From: Nitratireductor aquibiodomus NL21 = JCM 21793
Lineage (GTDB): Bacteria; Pseudomonadota; Alphaproteobacteria; Rhizobiales; Rhizobiaceae
Direction of reading: 5' to 3'
Assembly: GCF_000615975.1 (NCBI RefSeq)
Contig: NZ_BAMP01000016.1
Location: forward strand, 1-62,892
DNA: 62,892 bases
Below are positions 35,622 through 45,335 of the stretch, one piece after another. The notes beneath the pieces were generated by a model. That model was not told the DNA's origin. It searched no databases and worked only from the letters and a program-made list of their open reading frames with translations. The translations under genes and the position numbers were made by a program. Numbering within the stretch: position 1 is the stretch's first letter; every line of letters starts with the position of its first letter.

Positions 35622-37079
35622 TCAGGGCTGCGTGTAGGCCGTCTTCACCGTCGTGTAGAATTCGACGGCGTAACGCCCCTGTTCGCGCGAGCCGAAGCTC
35701 GAGCCCTTCGTGCCGCCGAAAGGCACGTTGTAGTCAACACCGGCGGTCGGCAGGTTGACCATGACCATGCCGGCCTCCGACTTCTGCTTGAAGTCGCTCG
35801 CATATTTGAGCGAAGTGGTGCAGATGCCCGAGGAGAGGCCGAAGCTCGTGTCGTTGGCGACGTGCAATGCCTCTTCGTAATCCTTGACGCGGATGACGCT
35901 GGCGACAGGGCCGAAGACCTCCTCGCGGTTGATGCGCATGTCATTGCTGGTTTCGGTGAAGAGTGCAGGCGCCATATAGAAGCCGGGCTTCTCCAGCGTC
36001 AGGCGCTCGCCGCCGATGGCGAGCTTTCCGCCCTCCTGGCCGGCGATCTCGACATAGGACAGATCCTGCTCGAGCTGCTTTTCGTCAACCACCGGGCCCA
36101 TCTGTGTCTTCGGGTCGAGCGCATCGCCGACGACGAGGGTCTTGAGCTTTTCGGTGAGTGCGGAGACGAAACGGTCGTGAATGCCTTTGGACACGACGAG
36201 ACGGCTGGACGCGGTGCAGCGCTGGCCGGTGGAAAAGAATGCGCCGTTGAGTGCGGCACCGACTGCCACGTCGAGATCGGCATCGTCCAGAACCACAAGC
36301 GGGTTCTTGCCACCCATTTCAAGCTGCACCTTTTTCAGATGCTCGCCACAGGCTGCGGCAATGCCGCGGCCCGTGGGTACGGAGCCGGTGAAGGAGATTG
36401 CGCGGACCTTCGGGTTTTCGATCATGCGCGGGCCGAGCTCGGAACCGCGGCCCGCAACCATGTTGAACACACCTTCAGGCAGACCGGAGCGCGAGAGGAT
36501 TTCTGCCAGCGCCCAGGCCGAGCCCGGCACGAGCTCGGCCGGCTTCAGCACGACCGCATTGCCATAGGCAAGTGCGGGGGCAATCTTCCAAGCCGGGATG
36601 GCAATGGGGAAGTTCCACGGGGTGATCATGCCGATAACGCCCATCGGCTCGCGGCGCATGTCCACCTCGACGCCGGGACGGATGGAATCGAGGCGCTCGC
36701 CCGGCAGGCGCACGGCCTCTCCTGCGAAGAACTTGAACACCTGACCGGCACGCACCACCTCGCCGATGCCTTCTGCCAGCGTCTTGCCTTCCTCGCGCGA
36801 AAGCAGACGGCCAAGCTCGTCTTTACGGGCGATGATCTCATTGCCGACGGCATCGAGAATGTCATAGCGCTGCTGCGGGGTAGACCGCGCCCAGCCCGGC
36901 GCTGCGTCATGCGCCGCATCGATGGCGCGATCGAGATCGGCCCCGCCGGAGCGCGCTGCCAGACCAACGACATCGCGCGTGTCGGACGGGTTGATGTTTT
37001 CAACCTGGCTATCGCCTTCGATCCATTCGCCGGCAATGTAGTTCTTGAAATGGTTGGTGCGTGTCTCGCTGAGCGCCAT
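35622..37079 (-). CDS. 2,5-dioxovalerate (alpha-ketoglutarate semialdehyde) dehydrogenase-like aldehyde dehydrogenase
   Basis: 485 residues of the aldehyde dehydrogenase superfamily. MGGKNPLVVLDDADL contains the general-base region and FFSTGQRCTASSRL the catalytic Cys; ITPWNFPIAIPAWK is the conserved N-terminal motif. Next to hydroxyproline genes it most likely oxidises alpha-ketoglutarate semialdehyde to alpha-ketoglutarate, the last step of the pathway. It is the first gene of the minus-strand operon, divergent from a GntR regulator. Confidence 0.88.
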   Translation of the reverse strand: MALSETRTNHFKNYIAGEWIEGDSQVENINPSDTRDVVGLAARSGGADLDRAIDAAHDAAPGWARSTPQQRYDILDAVGNEIIARKDELGRLLSREEGKTLAEGIGEVVRAGQVFKFFAGEAVRLPGERLDSIRPGVEVDMRREPMGVIGMITPWNFPIAIPAWKIAPALAYGNAVVLKPAELVPGSAWALAEILSRSGLPEGVFNMVAGRGSELGPRMIENPKVRAISFTGSVPTGRGIAAACGEHLKKVQLEMGGKNPLVVLDDADLDVAVGAALNGAFFSTGQRCTASSRLVVSKGIHDRFVSALTEKLKTLVVGDALDPKTQMGPVVDEKQLEQDLSYVEIAGQEGGKLAIGGERLTLEKPGFYMAPALFTETSNDMRINREEVFGPVASVIRVKDYEEALHVANDTSFGLSSGICTTSLKYASDFKQKSEAGMVMVNLPTAGVDYNVPFGGTKGSSFGSREQGRYAVEFYTTVKTAYTQP

Positions 37080-37388
37080 TGGTGGAATACCCCCGAATTC
37101 AATCAGTTTCTGTTTGTTGGCCAGTTTCAGTTCGGCCGGCAGCCTAGCGCAGACGCCGCATGCCAGTCATGCGATGCTTCGTTATGCCAGCCTGCCATTT
37201 GCACATGATGCGCTGATCGACGCTGGAAAACGCCCTGCTCCCACAAGCGGCTCACCAAACATTGCGGAAGAGTCTTTAACTCAGATTGGATCCAATATAC
37301 AATCGTAAAATGAAGCATCATTCGATGCTGCGGGAGTTCGGGCACACAGCGCAGGCATGTCAGCGGGGCCGCAGGCGGGATTCAGGAA
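37080..37388. promoter_or_regulatory. divergent control region of the hydroxyproline cluster with a 12-bp palindrome
   Basis: This 309-base spacer separates the catabolic operon (minus) from its GntR regulator (plus). A perfect palindrome ATTGGATCCAAT lies at 37285-37296 and runs into ATACAAT, so TTG...CAA half-sites typical of FCD-type GntR operators overlap. It is the best operator candidate. The part near the dehydrogenase start is GC-rich with no other recognisable site. Confidence 0.5.
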
Positions 37389-38063
37389 ATGAAGCTGGAA
37401 ACCATTGATGTAAGACAGACAGCCTCGGCGACCGACCTGGTGTTCGAAGCCCTGCGCAAGGCCATCATCGAGGGCGAACTGGCGGAAGGCGAACACCTGC
37501 GGCAGGACCGTATCGCGCAGATGTTCAACACCAGCCGCATCCCCGTGCGCGAAGCACTGCAGCGGCTGGAACAGGACGGGCTCGTGACCACCCAGCGCTA
37601 CCGGGGCACGGTTGTGGCAGCTCTTTCCGCTGTGGAGATCGAGGAGATTTTCGAGTTTCGCGCCCTGCTGGAAAGCGAAGTTATCCGGCTTGCGGTGCCG
37701 GCGCTCACGCGGAAACAACTGGATGCCGCCCGCACGAACCTCGAGGCTTTTGCCACAGCCTCAGACCCGGGCGGCTGGGGCGAGGCGAACCGAAAATTCC
37801 ACTATGGCCTCTATGAAGCGGCTGACCGCCCCTACCATCTGCAGATCATCCGCTCGTCACTCGACCGGGTCGACCGCTATCTGCGGGCGCAGCTCACCCT
37901 GACGGACGGCAAAAAGCGCGCCCACCGGGAACATCTCAGCATCCTTGATGCCTGCGAAAGAGGCGACGCGGATGAAGCGGCCAGCCTCACCCGCGCCCAT
38001 ATTCTGGATGCCGGCCGCTCGCTGCTCGCCATTCTGGAGAAGCGACGCGGCCAGAGCGTTTAG
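37389..38063 (+). CDS. GntR family (FadR/FCD subfamily) transcriptional regulator
   Basis: 224 residues. An N-terminal winged helix (LRQDRIAQMFNTSRIPVREA, then LQRLEQDGLV) precedes an all-helical FCD ligand-binding domain with FRALLESEVIRLAVP and a His in NRKFHYGLYEAADRP that belongs to the usual metal site. It is divergent from the hydroxyproline operon and probably represses it until a hydroxyproline-derived ligand binds. Confidence 0.9.
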   Translation: MKLETIDVRQTASATDLVFEALRKAIIEGELAEGEHLRQDRIAQMFNTSRIPVREALQRLEQDGLVTTQRYRGTVVAALSAVEIEEIFEFRALLESEVIRLAVPALTRKQLDAARTNLEAFATASDPGGWGEANRKFHYGLYEAADRPYHLQIIRSSLDRVDRYLRAQLTLTDGKKRAHREHLSILDACERGDADEAASLTRAHILDAGRSLLAILEKRRGQSV

Positions 38064-38072
38064 CACACTCTC

Positions 38073-38471
38073 TCAGCACTCTCCGGGGCGAACGACCCGG
38101 AAGCCGGCTGCGCGCGCCGTGCATGCATTGCCGAACGTGCGGCGCTGACCACCCCTGCGCGCACAGACAGGGCGGTATTCACGGGTGCAGATCTGCGGAC
38201 GCTCGGGCCGGCTGGACTGAGGCCGACAGGTTCCCGGTCGCACGATCCTGAAGCCCTGCGCGCGTGCCGAACAGGCATTGCCGAACGTGCGTTGCTCGCC
38301 GCCGCGTCGCGCGCAGACGGGGTTGTATTCCATCGTGCACATCTGTGGGCGGTCCGGCCGCGGCGGACGCGGACGGTTCGGCCCTTCCTCCACGACAACG
38401 GTGCAACTGGCCAGAATGATCGCCCCACCGGCAAGCGCGGCGAAACGGGACATGAGTTTTGCAATGATCAC
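38073..38471 (-). CDS. lipoprotein with two Kazal-like protease-inhibitor domains
   Basis: 132 residues. The N terminus has a hydrophobic signal and lipobox LASC (Cys23), so it should be a periplasmic or surface lipoprotein. After a Pro/Arg-rich linker come two 38-residue repeats (45-82 and 95-132, 30 of 38 identical). Each reads C..EY.PVCARRGG...RTFGNAC.ARA.GFR.VRPG.C, the Kazal-type pattern PVCA...T[FY].NAC, but with four Cys per unit instead of the six of animal Kazal domains. It could inhibit serine proteases; this is inferred from fold only. The start is the GTG at 38471, with AGAGGGAAAG upstream; ATG 38453 is an alternative with no ribosome-binding site. It stands alone. Confidence 0.85.
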   Translation of the reverse strand: MIIAKLMSRFAALAGGAIILASCTVVVEEGPNRPRPPRPDRPQMCTMEYNPVCARRGGEQRTFGNACSARAQGFRIVRPGTCRPQSSRPERPQICTREYRPVCARRGGQRRTFGNACTARAAGFRVVRPGEC

Positions 38472-38589
38472 CGGTCTTTCCCTCTCTCGACTGCAGGCAT
38501 GGAGGTTCCGCGCCTTGCCCCGAAAGCAGATTAGCCGATTTTCGGGCGGCTTCCAGCCTATACCGTGACGATCACGCGACTGCCTGACC

Positions 38590-39858
38590 CTAGCGCAGAC
38601 GCCGGATCGTATCGCCGGCGGGAAAGCAGGTCGGCGCGATGCCGTTCTTCTGCTGCCACTCGCCGATGGAGCGCCGGGTCTTGAACCCGACGAGGCCGTC
38701 AGCGCCGCCGACATCATAGCCAAGCTTTTCAAGCCCGCGCTGCATGGCCGCGACATCGCCACGATCGAAGCCGCCGACACGCTCCCATGAGCCGGAAAAT
38801 TCGCTGTTGCCATACATGATGCGGTCGCCCGCGTGGCCAACGAACAGCGCGTAGAGATCGCTCTCGTTATAGTCCTTGAGGCGGTAGAAATTCGGTGTGA
38901 CGATGAATGCCGGACCGAAGCGGCCTGCGGGCATCATCAGATAGCCCTCACCGCGCAGCTCATGCTCGGGAAACGCCTTGCCGCCGACCCGGCGAATGCC
39001 GAGCGCCTGCCAGTCTGCGATGCGTTTTCCACGATCAGGGCCTTCAAGCGCGCAGGACACGGATTGCGGAACGCTGACTTCAAAACCCCAGTCGCGCCCG
39101 CGCACCCAGCCATGCTGCGCCAGGTAATTGGCTATGGAAGCCAGCGTGTCGGCCTCGGATTTCCAGATGTCGGCGGTGCCGTTGCCGTCGCCATCGACGG
39201 CGTATTTCAGATAGGAACTGGGCATGAACTGCGGCTGTCCCATCGCGCCGGCCCAGGAAGAGCGCATGGCGCGCGGCGAAACACCCCGGCGCTCCACCAT
39301 CTCGAGTGCCGACAGAACCTCCTCGCGGAACATCTCCCTGCGGGTTGCAAGGAATGCCTTGGTGCCAAGCACCTCAAAGGCGTCATAGGGGATTTTTGCG
39401 CGTCCGAAGCCCGATTCACGCCCCCAGATGGCAAGCACGATGCCGCGCGAGACGCCATAGCGCTTTTCGATTGCAGAAAGGACGCCCGAAAGCTGGCCGG
39501 CGCGGGAGCGGCCGCCTGAAACGACACCACCGATGTGCTGGAAATAGGCGGACGGGGCGCGGAATTCGGCCTGGTGCTGCCTGTCACTGCGCGGTTTGCT
39601 CTCTCCCGGCATAACGAGATCTGGCAGCTTCAGATTGGGCGAGACGCTGGCGAAGGCGGCGTTGAACGTAGCGGAGGAAATGCCGCGCCGCTGCGCCTCC
39701 GGCCAGAGGTCTTGTGCGAGCCAGTCGCGGAACTGCGCCTCGATGGACTGCGCCGACGCGGCACCCGCCACAAGCGAAAAGCAAAGGGCTGCAATGAGGC
39801 GGATCGAGTTGCGAAGGCTCAAGTTGCGAAGACTCAAGGCGTTTCTCCCGCTGTTCAA
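38590..39858 (-). CDS. lytic murein transglycosylase with C-terminal peptidoglycan-binding domain (MltB-like)
   Basis: 422 residues. A Sec signal peptide (cleavage near ASA, about residue 36) precedes a soluble transglycosylase domain with catalytic Glu in [12 protein letters not shown] and the companion motifs [15 protein letters not shown] and [12 protein letters not shown]. The last 60 residues form a PG_binding_1 domain ([20 protein letters not shown]). It cleaves glycan strands to 1,6-anhydro ends in the periplasm. A 15-bp tandem duplication in its signal region adds LSLRN twice. It overlaps recR by 4 bases. Confidence 0.9.
   Translation of the reverse strand: MNSGRNALSLRNLSLRNSIRLIAALCFSLVAGAASAQSIEAQFRDWLAQDLWPEAQRRGISSATFNAAFASVSPNLKLPDLVMPGESKPRSDRQHQAEFRAPSAYFQHIGGVVSGGRSRAGQLSGVLSAIEKRYGVSRGIVLAIWGRESGFGRAKIPYDAFEVLGTKAFLATRREMFREEVLSALEMVERRGVSPRAMRSSWAGAMGQPQFMPSSYLKYAVDGDGNGTADIWKSEADTLASIANYLAQHGWVRGRDWGFEVSVPQSVSCALEGPDRGKRIADWQALGIRRVGGKAFPEHELRGEGYLMMPAGRFGPAFIVTPNFYRLKDYNESDLYALFVGHAGDRIMYGNSEFSGSWERVGGFDRGDVAAMQRGLEKLGYDVGGADGLVGFKTRRSIGEWQQKNGIAPTCFPAGDTIRRLR
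39808..39837. repeat. 15-bp tandem duplication inside the transglycosylase signal region
   Basis: GTTGCGAAGGCTCAA (39808-39822) is followed by GTTGCGAAGACTCAA (39823-39837), differing at one base. It encodes [10 protein letters not shown] upstream of the hydrophobic core, an in-frame duplication without obvious effect. Confidence 0.85.
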
Positions 39859-40460
39859 AAGCTCGTGCGCGACTTCAACGCTGCCGAAAGCGTTCCCTCA
39901 TCCAGATAGTCGAGTTCACCGCCCACCGGCACGCCGTGGGCAAGGCGCGTGACCTTCACCTCCATGCCGGCCACCTGATCGGTGATGTAGTGGGCCGTGG
40001 TCTGCCCCTCCACCGTGGCGTTGACGGCGAGGATCAGCTCCGACACGCCGCCTTCGGCCACCCGCCCCACCAGTCCCTTGATATTGAGATCGTCCGGTCC
40101 GATCCCATCAAGCGGCGAGAGCGTGCCGCCGAGAACGTGATAGCGCGCGCTCATTGCGCCGGCGCGCTCCAGCGCCCAGAGATCGGACACATCCTCCACC
40201 ACGATAATGGTGGTGCCGTCGCGGCGCGGATCGGTGCACAGCGTGCAGGGATCGCTGGTGTCGACATTGCCGCAGGTCGAACAGACCCGCACCTTGTCAA
40301 CGGCCTCGGCCATGGCCGCCGTGAGTGGTGCGAAGAGCTGGTCCTTCTTCTTGATCAGATGAAGTGCAGCCCGCCGGGCCGAGCGCGGCCCGAGCCCCGG
40401 CACACGCGCCAGGAGCTGGATGAGACGTTCGATTTCCGGTCCGGCAATGGATTTGGACAT
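39855..40460 (-). CDS. recR: recombination protein RecR
   Basis: 201 residues, the family length. A zinc finger [16 protein letters not shown] is followed by a Toprim domain ([16 protein letters not shown]) and a C-terminal part with a Walker-B-like segment. It works with RecF/RecO in loading RecA at gaps. I chose the ATG at 40460; an in-frame GTG at 40475 gives five extra residues. It is the third gene of dnaX-ybaB-recR. Confidence 0.95.
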   Translation of the reverse strand: MSKSIAGPEIERLIQLLARVPGLGPRSARRAALHLIKKKDQLFAPLTAAMAEAVDKVRVCSTCGNVDTSDPCTLCTDPRRDGTTIIVVEDVSDLWALERAGAMSARYHVLGGTLSPLDGIGPDDLNIKGLVGRVAEGGVSELILAVNATVEGQTTAHYITDQVAGMEVKVTRLAHGVPVGGELDYLDEGTLSAALKSRTSF

Positions 40461-40512
40461 GGCTGTTCCGCCCACGCATGGCCAGTGCAGGACTGGCCTT
40501 ACCCTTATTCTA

Positions 40513-40836
40513 TTAGAAAGGCAGCTTCATGCCGGGCGGGATCGGCAGGCCGGCGGTCATTTCCTGGGTCTTTTCCTGAATGGCCGCCTCGAGCTTTGAT
40601 TTTGCATCGTTGTGCGCGGCGAGGATCAGGTCTTCGAGGATTTCCACATCGTCTTCCTTGAAGAGCGAGGGATCGATTTTCAGGGCCTTCATCTCGGATT
40701 TGCCGCTCAGCGTCACCTTGACCGTGCCGCCGCCGGCCTGGCCCTCGATCTCCATCTCGGCCATTTCTTCCTGCATGGCCTGAAACTTGGCCTGCATTTC
40801 CTTTGCCTTGCCCATAAGGCCCATCAGATCGCGCAT
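40513..40836 (-). CDS. nucleoid-associated protein YbaB/EbfC family
   Basis: 107 residues beginning [18 protein letters not shown], with long N-terminal and C-terminal helices around a small beta sheet ([19 protein letters not shown]). It forms DNA-binding dimers. The ATG at 40836 has GGAG 8 bases upstream; an ATG four codons earlier lies inside the spacer. Its place between dnaX and recR is conserved across bacteria. Confidence 0.94.
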   Translation of the reverse strand: MRDLMGLMGKAKEMQAKFQAMQEEMAEMEIEGQAGGGTVKVTLSGKSEMKALKIDPSLFKEDDVEILEDLILAAHNDAKSKLEAAIQEKTQEMTAGLPIPPGMKLPF

Positions 40837-40849
40837 TGTGGTCTCCAAT

Positions 40850-42690
40850 TCACTCAGAAATCGTCGTCGTCATCATCGTCCGGATCGACCGGATCAATTG
40901 CGTCGCTGTCTCTTCGACCGCATCAGGGTCGGTTGCATCCGGAATGCGGATGTCGATGATCTTCGCGCCGGGGAAACGGTCGAGAATGGCCGCGACCGCC
41001 GGGTCGGCCTTCGCGTCGGCGATCGCACTCTCGCGGCGGCCCTCCTCCTGCTCGGCGAGCGTCGGCCCGCCAGCCTCGCTCGACAGCGAGACGATCCAGC
41101 GACGGCCGGTCCATTCCTTCAGCCGATTGGTGAGATCACCCATCACCGTCTTGGGCGCATCCTCAGTCAGGCTGATGTCGAGGCGACCCGGCTCAATCGA
41201 GACAAGGCGGACACACCGCTTGAGAAGAACCTTGAAGGCCATGTCGCGCTTCGCATCGGCGAGTCTGGCGATGTCCTCAAGCGATTTGAGCGGAACCGTA
41301 TCGGGCACCGCCTCTTCGGCAACCACCGGCGGCTGGACCGCCACGGGCGCTGCTTCGGCTGAACGAGACGCATGGTCTGACCGCCACCGGAGACCGGCGC
41401 ATGCTGGGTCGCAACGGCGGATGCCATTGCGCCACGGCCGCCATTGCCGGACGGTGAAACCCCGCCGGGCGCCGGAGGCTGGCCCTGCCCGTTGCCCGCG
41501 CCTGCCGGCATGTCGTCGAGCCGCTTCAATGCCTCATCGAGTGTCGGAAGGCTGGCGGCATGGGCGATGCGGATCAGCACCATCTCGCCGGCGGCCATGG
41601 GCCGACCGGAAGACTGTACCTCCTGAATGCCCTTGAGGAGCATCTGCCATGTCCGCGAGAGGACGCGCACAGACAGTGTTTTGGAGAATTCGAGACCGCG
41701 CGTGCGCTCATCTTCGGAAAGTGCCGCGTCTTCGGCAGCTTCCGGCACGAAACGCAGACGGGTGACCAGATGATTGAATTCGGCAAGATCGTTCAGAACC
41801 GTTGCCGGGTCGGCGCCGACGTCGTATTGCGCGCGGAACTCGGCCAGCGCAGCAGCCACATCGCCCTTCATCAGGTCTTCGAACAGGCCGATGATGCGGC
41901 TGCGGTCCGCCAGCCCCAGCATGTCGCGCACGGTTTGCGCCGTGACCTTGCCGGAGGAATGGGCAATCGCCTGATCGAAGATCGACTGGGCGTCGCGCAT
42001 CGAGCCTTCGGACGCGCGCGCGATCATCGCCAATGCTTCATCTTCCGCCTCCACACCCTCGAGCCCGCCGATGCGGGCGAGATCGGCCTTGATCATGGCC
42101 GCATCGATGCGGCGCAGATCGAAGCGCTGACAGCGCGACAGGATGGTGATGGGAACCTTGCGGATTTCCGTGGTGGCGAAGATGAACTTCACATGCGGCG
42201 GCGGCTCCTCAAGCGTCTTCAACAGACCGTTGAAGGCCTGATTGGAGAGCATGTGAACCTCATCGATGATGAACACCTTGTAGCGCGCGGAAACCGGCGC
42301 GTAACGCGCCTGGTCGATGATGTCGCGTATGTCGTCGATGCCGGTATGGGAAGCGGCGTCCATCTCAACCACGTCCACGTGACGGCCTTCGAGGATGGCG
42401 CGGCAATGCTCTCCTTCCGAGGTCAATTCGACCGTCGGTCTGTCTAAGGAATCGGTCTTGTAATTGAGTGCGCGCGCCAGAATGCGGGCTGTTGTCGTCT
42501 TGCCGACACCACGTACGCCGGTCAGCATCCATGCCTGCGCGATACGCCCGGCGTTGAACGCGTTGGTGAGGGTGCGCACCATCGGCTCCTGGCCGATCAG
42601 TCCCGTGAAATCACTGGGGCGGTATTTGCGGGCAAGAACCCGGTAGGCGCCGCCGGCCCTGTCGCTTGCTTTGGTGCCGGCCTCGGTCAT
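40850..42690 (-). CDS. dnaX: DNA polymerase III subunit tau/gamma DnaX (frameshifted)
   Basis: About 613 residues after correction. Clamp-loader ATPase: Walker [25 protein letters not shown] sensor in [11 protein letters not shown]. The zinc-binding cysteines of enterobacterial DnaX are missing apart from EHCRAI, a trait I recall as general in rhizobia. The frame breaks near 41363: CAGCCGAAGC seems one G short, and restoring it joins ...[17 protein letters not shown] to the tau C terminus ending MMTTTISE. No slippery heptamer lies at the break, so programmed frameshifting is unlikely. I chose ATG 42690 (MTEAG); ATG 42744 is an alternative. The SRP RNA lies upstream. Confidence 0.92.
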
Positions 42691-42818
42691 TGCCCTCTTG
42701 CGCTCCGTGTTTTGTCCTGACGCCGGCAGTGTCCCCTTGGACATGGTTCTGCGTCAATGGACAATGTGGACGGCAAGGCTGGAATCCGGTGAATGCGGCC
42801 AGAAAGACGAGAAGAAGG

Positions 42819-42921
42819 TGGGAGGCTGGCACGGCGACCCGTGCCTGGCTCGTTAGGGCTGCTTCCTTCCGGACCTGACCCGGTTGGCGAGTGGCTCGTC
42901 CACCACCAACCTCCCGGCCCC
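42819..42921 (-). ncRNA. ffs: signal recognition particle RNA, small bacterial (4.5S) type
   Basis: The minus strand contains GGTCAGGTCCGGAAGGAAGC followed by AGCC, the universally conserved SRP domain IV loop. The flanks close a long hairpin, with GGGAGGUUGG near the 5' end pairing with CCAGCCUCCC at the 3' end, followed by a pyrimidine-rich tail. The RNA binds Ffh for co-translational targeting. Its place just upstream of dnaX is the standard rhizobial arrangement. The ends are set from the pairing, accurate to a few bases. Confidence 0.95.
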
Positions 42922-43043
42922 CATATCGGAAATTGTGAAGCCAAATGCAAGAGAAGAGATGTGCTTTCCTGTCAACGATCAATCATTCGCTTGCAGGCGT
43001 GCCCGGCACATTCTAGCCTCGATGAACATCATGAGGATGACCG

Positions 43044-43463
43044 ATGCTGCCAGATGCAAAACAGGGTTTCGAGCTTGACCGACGGCTGGAGGCGGAAAGC
43101 CTGCATGTGATGTGGCTCGGGCTTTGCGAACTGCGGCTTTGCGATGACAGGCGCTGGCCCTGGCTGATCCTCGTGCCACAGCGCCCGGGCTCGGAGGAAA
43201 TCCACGACCTGACGCCTCTCGATCAGGCGATGGTCAGTTTCGAGACGAATCTGGTCGCGCAGATGCTGAAAGATATGACAGGCTGCACCAAGATCAACAC
43301 TGCCGCGCTCGGAAACGTGGTTCGCCAGTTGCACATCCACGTGATTGCGCGGAGTGAGGGTGATCCGGGCTGGCCAGGCCCCGTCTGGGGATATGGTGTC
43401 CGCGAACCCTATCGCCGAGAAGACCTGCACCAACTCGCCGAGACGATTCGCGGCAAGTTATGA
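43044..43463 (+). CDS. HIT domain-containing protein
   Basis: 139 residues of the histidine triad superfamily, with NVVRQLHIHVIARSEGDPGW as the signature region. The classic HxHxHxx is HIHVIA here: the third His is Ile, which I recall for this rhizobial subfamily. HIT proteins are nucleotide hydrolases or transferases; loss of a triad His may alter activity. The gene lies 31 bases before nudC on the same strand. Confidence 0.85.
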   Translation: MLPDAKQGFELDRRLEAESLHVMWLGLCELRLCDDRRWPWLILVPQRPGSEEIHDLTPLDQAMVSFETNLVAQMLKDMTGCTKINTAALGNVVRQLHIHVIARSEGDPGWPGPVWGYGVREPYRREDLHQLAETIRGKL

Positions 43464-43494
43464 GCCCACCTTGAAAACCGACAGATCATCTTTC

Positions 43495-44463
43495 ATGACC
43501 TTTCCATTCTTCGACACCGCCCGCGACGAGGCGAGCCAGCGCGTCGCCTTTTCGGGAAACCGCATCGACAGGCAGGCCGAAGCCCGCACTGACGATGCCG
43601 CCGAACAGGCGCTGAAGGCCCGGGATGCGCGCCTGTTGCTGTTTGCGCAGGGGCGGCTCTTTCTGCGTGTCGAAGGTGACAGGGCTTTCGACCCCTATTT
43701 CACCCGGGACGAAACCCCGGCCTTTGCGCCCGATCTGAAACAGGCGGTGCTGCTTGGCCATGAGAACGGTGCCCCCGTGCTGGCCGTGCCGTCAGCGGCG
43801 GATATCGAGGCACTGCCCGCACCGGCCAAGGCCATCGACTATCGCTCGATCTATATGCAGGGGCTTCTGGAGCCGACCGCGCTCGGCGCGCTGGCACAGG
43901 GGGCGGCGCTTCTTGCCTGGCACGAGAGCCACCGTTTCTGCGGGCGCTGCGGCAATGAAACAGAGATGCGGGATGGTGGCTACAAGCGGCATTGTCCGAC
44001 CTGCGGGCGCGATCATTTTCCGCGCACCGATCCGGTGGTGATCATGCTCGCTGTCCGTGGCGAGCAGTGCCTGCTGGGCCGCAGCCCTCATTTCGCCCCC
44101 GGAATGGTTTCCTGCCTTGCCGGTTTTGTGGAGCCCGGCGAGACAATCGAGGCTGCAGTGCGACGCGAAACGCAGGAAGAGGCGGGGATTGCCGTCGGCG
44201 CAGTCGCCTATCATGCGAGCCAGCCCTGGCCGTTTCCCTATTCGCTCATGATCGGCTGCTATGGTCAGGCCGAGAGCGAGGCGATCACCATGGATGAAAA
44301 CGAGCTGGAGGATTGTCGCTGGTTTTCCCGCGACGAGGTGCGCCTGATGCTGGAAGACAGAAATCCGGACGGCCATCGCGTACCGCCTCGGGGCGCGATA
44401 GCCAACAGGCTCATCCGCGACTGGGTGTTTGGATCGGATCCACGCCAGATGGACGGCGGTTAA
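43495..44463 (+). CDS. nudC: NADH pyrophosphatase NudC
   Basis: 322 residues. A zinc ribbon CGRCGNE...CPTCGR sits before the Nudix domain; the Nudix box contains GFVEPGETIE and RRETQEEAG, and the NADH-specific SQPWPFPYS motif follows it. It hydrolyses NAD(H) and removes NAD caps from RNA. I chose ATG 43495 (MTFPFF) as the start; the frame is open upstream into the HIT gene. It overlaps the convergent pheA by 4 bases. Confidence 0.93.
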   Translation: MTFPFFDTARDEASQRVAFSGNRIDRQAEARTDDAAEQALKARDARLLLFAQGRLFLRVEGDRAFDPYFTRDETPAFAPDLKQAVLLGHENGAPVLAVPSAADIEALPAPAKAIDYRSIYMQGLLEPTALGALAQGAALLAWHESHRFCGRCGNETEMRDGGYKRHCPTCGRDHFPRTDPVVIMLAVRGEQCLLGRSPHFAPGMVSCLAGFVEPGETIEAAVRRETQEEAGIAVGAVAYHASQPWPFPYSLMIGCYGQAESEAITMDENELEDCRWFSRDEVRLMLEDRNPDGHRVPPRGAIANRLIRDWVFGSDPRQMDGG

Positions 44464-45335
44464 TCTTCGTCCTCGGTCTGCGTCGCGCGGAAGGGGTGAG
44501 CCTCATAGACACCGAGAATGCGCACTTCACGCGAGAAGAAGCTCAGTTCCTCAAGCGCAAGCGCTACATTGCGGTCGTCGGGATGCCCTTCAACATCGGC
44601 ATAAAACAGGGTGGAGAAGAATTTGCCGCCGAGTTGGTAGCTTTCCAGCTTGGTCATGTTGACGCCGTTGGTGGCGAAGCCGCCCATCGCCTTGTAGAGC
44701 GCGGCGGGAACGTTGCGCACCCGGAAGATGAAGGTGGTCATCATCAACTGATCCGGCGCGGTCCGCGCGGCCAGCTTCTGCTCCTTCGAAAGCACAACGA
44801 AGCGGGTAACATTGTTGTCGGTGTCCTCGACATTCTCCATGGCGATGTCGAGGCCGTAGAGCTCTGAGGCAAGCCGGGGCGCCAGCGCGGCGTTGGAACG
44901 CTCGCCCATTTCGGCAACGAGGCGGGCGGCACCCGCGGTATCGCCGGCGACCGTGCCCTTCCAGCGGTTCTTGCGGATGATGTTGCGGCACTGGCCGAGC
45001 GCATGAATGTGGCTGTAGACCGTCCTGATTTCCCCGGTCTTCACGCCCGGCAGCACCATGAGCTGAAAGTGGATCGGCAGGAAGTACTCACCGACAATGT
45101 GCAGCTTCGAACGCGGGAGAAGGTGGTGGATGTCGGCCACGCGCCCGGCGATGGTGTTCTCAATGGGGATCATTGCCAGGTCGGCGGCGCCGGTCTCGAC
45201 CGCAGTAAAACAGTCTTCAAAGGTTGGACACGGAAGCGGCTCCATGTCGGGAAACATGTTGCGGCAGGCCGTATCGGAATTTGCACCGGGTTCGCCCTGA
45301 AAGGCGATCTTGTTTGTCTTGGCTGCCATGATCAT
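44460..45335 (-). CDS. pheA: prephenate dehydratase
   Basis: 291 residues, a monofunctional P-protein. The PDT domain contains [21 protein letters not shown] and the catalytic NNVTRFVV (Thr-Arg-Phe); the C-terminal ACT domain has [14 protein letters not shown], where the usual ESRP is ESYQ, and should bind phenylalanine for feedback inhibition. It converts prephenate to phenylpyruvate. The start overlaps the kdsB stop by 4 bases (ATGA). Confidence 0.93.
   Translation of the reverse strand: MIMAAKTNKIAFQGEPGANSDTACRNMFPDMEPLPCPTFEDCFTAVETGAADLAMIPIENTIAGRVADIHHLLPRSKLHIVGEYFLPIHFQLMVLPGVKTGEIRTVYSHIHALGQCRNIIRKNRWKGTVAGDTAGAARLVAEMGERSNAALAPRLASELYGLDIAMENVEDTDNNVTRFVVLSKEQKLAARTAPDQLMMTTFIFRVRNVPAALYKAMGGFATNGVNMTKLESYQLGGKFFSTLFYADVEGHPDDRNVALALEELSFFSREVRILGVYEAHPFRATQTEDED

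Noticed and set aside
41340..41400. Programmed ribosomal frameshift in dnaX
   Set aside because: No slippery heptamer of the X-XXY-YYZ type and no clear downstream stem at the break; the pattern matches the other single-base losses in this window.
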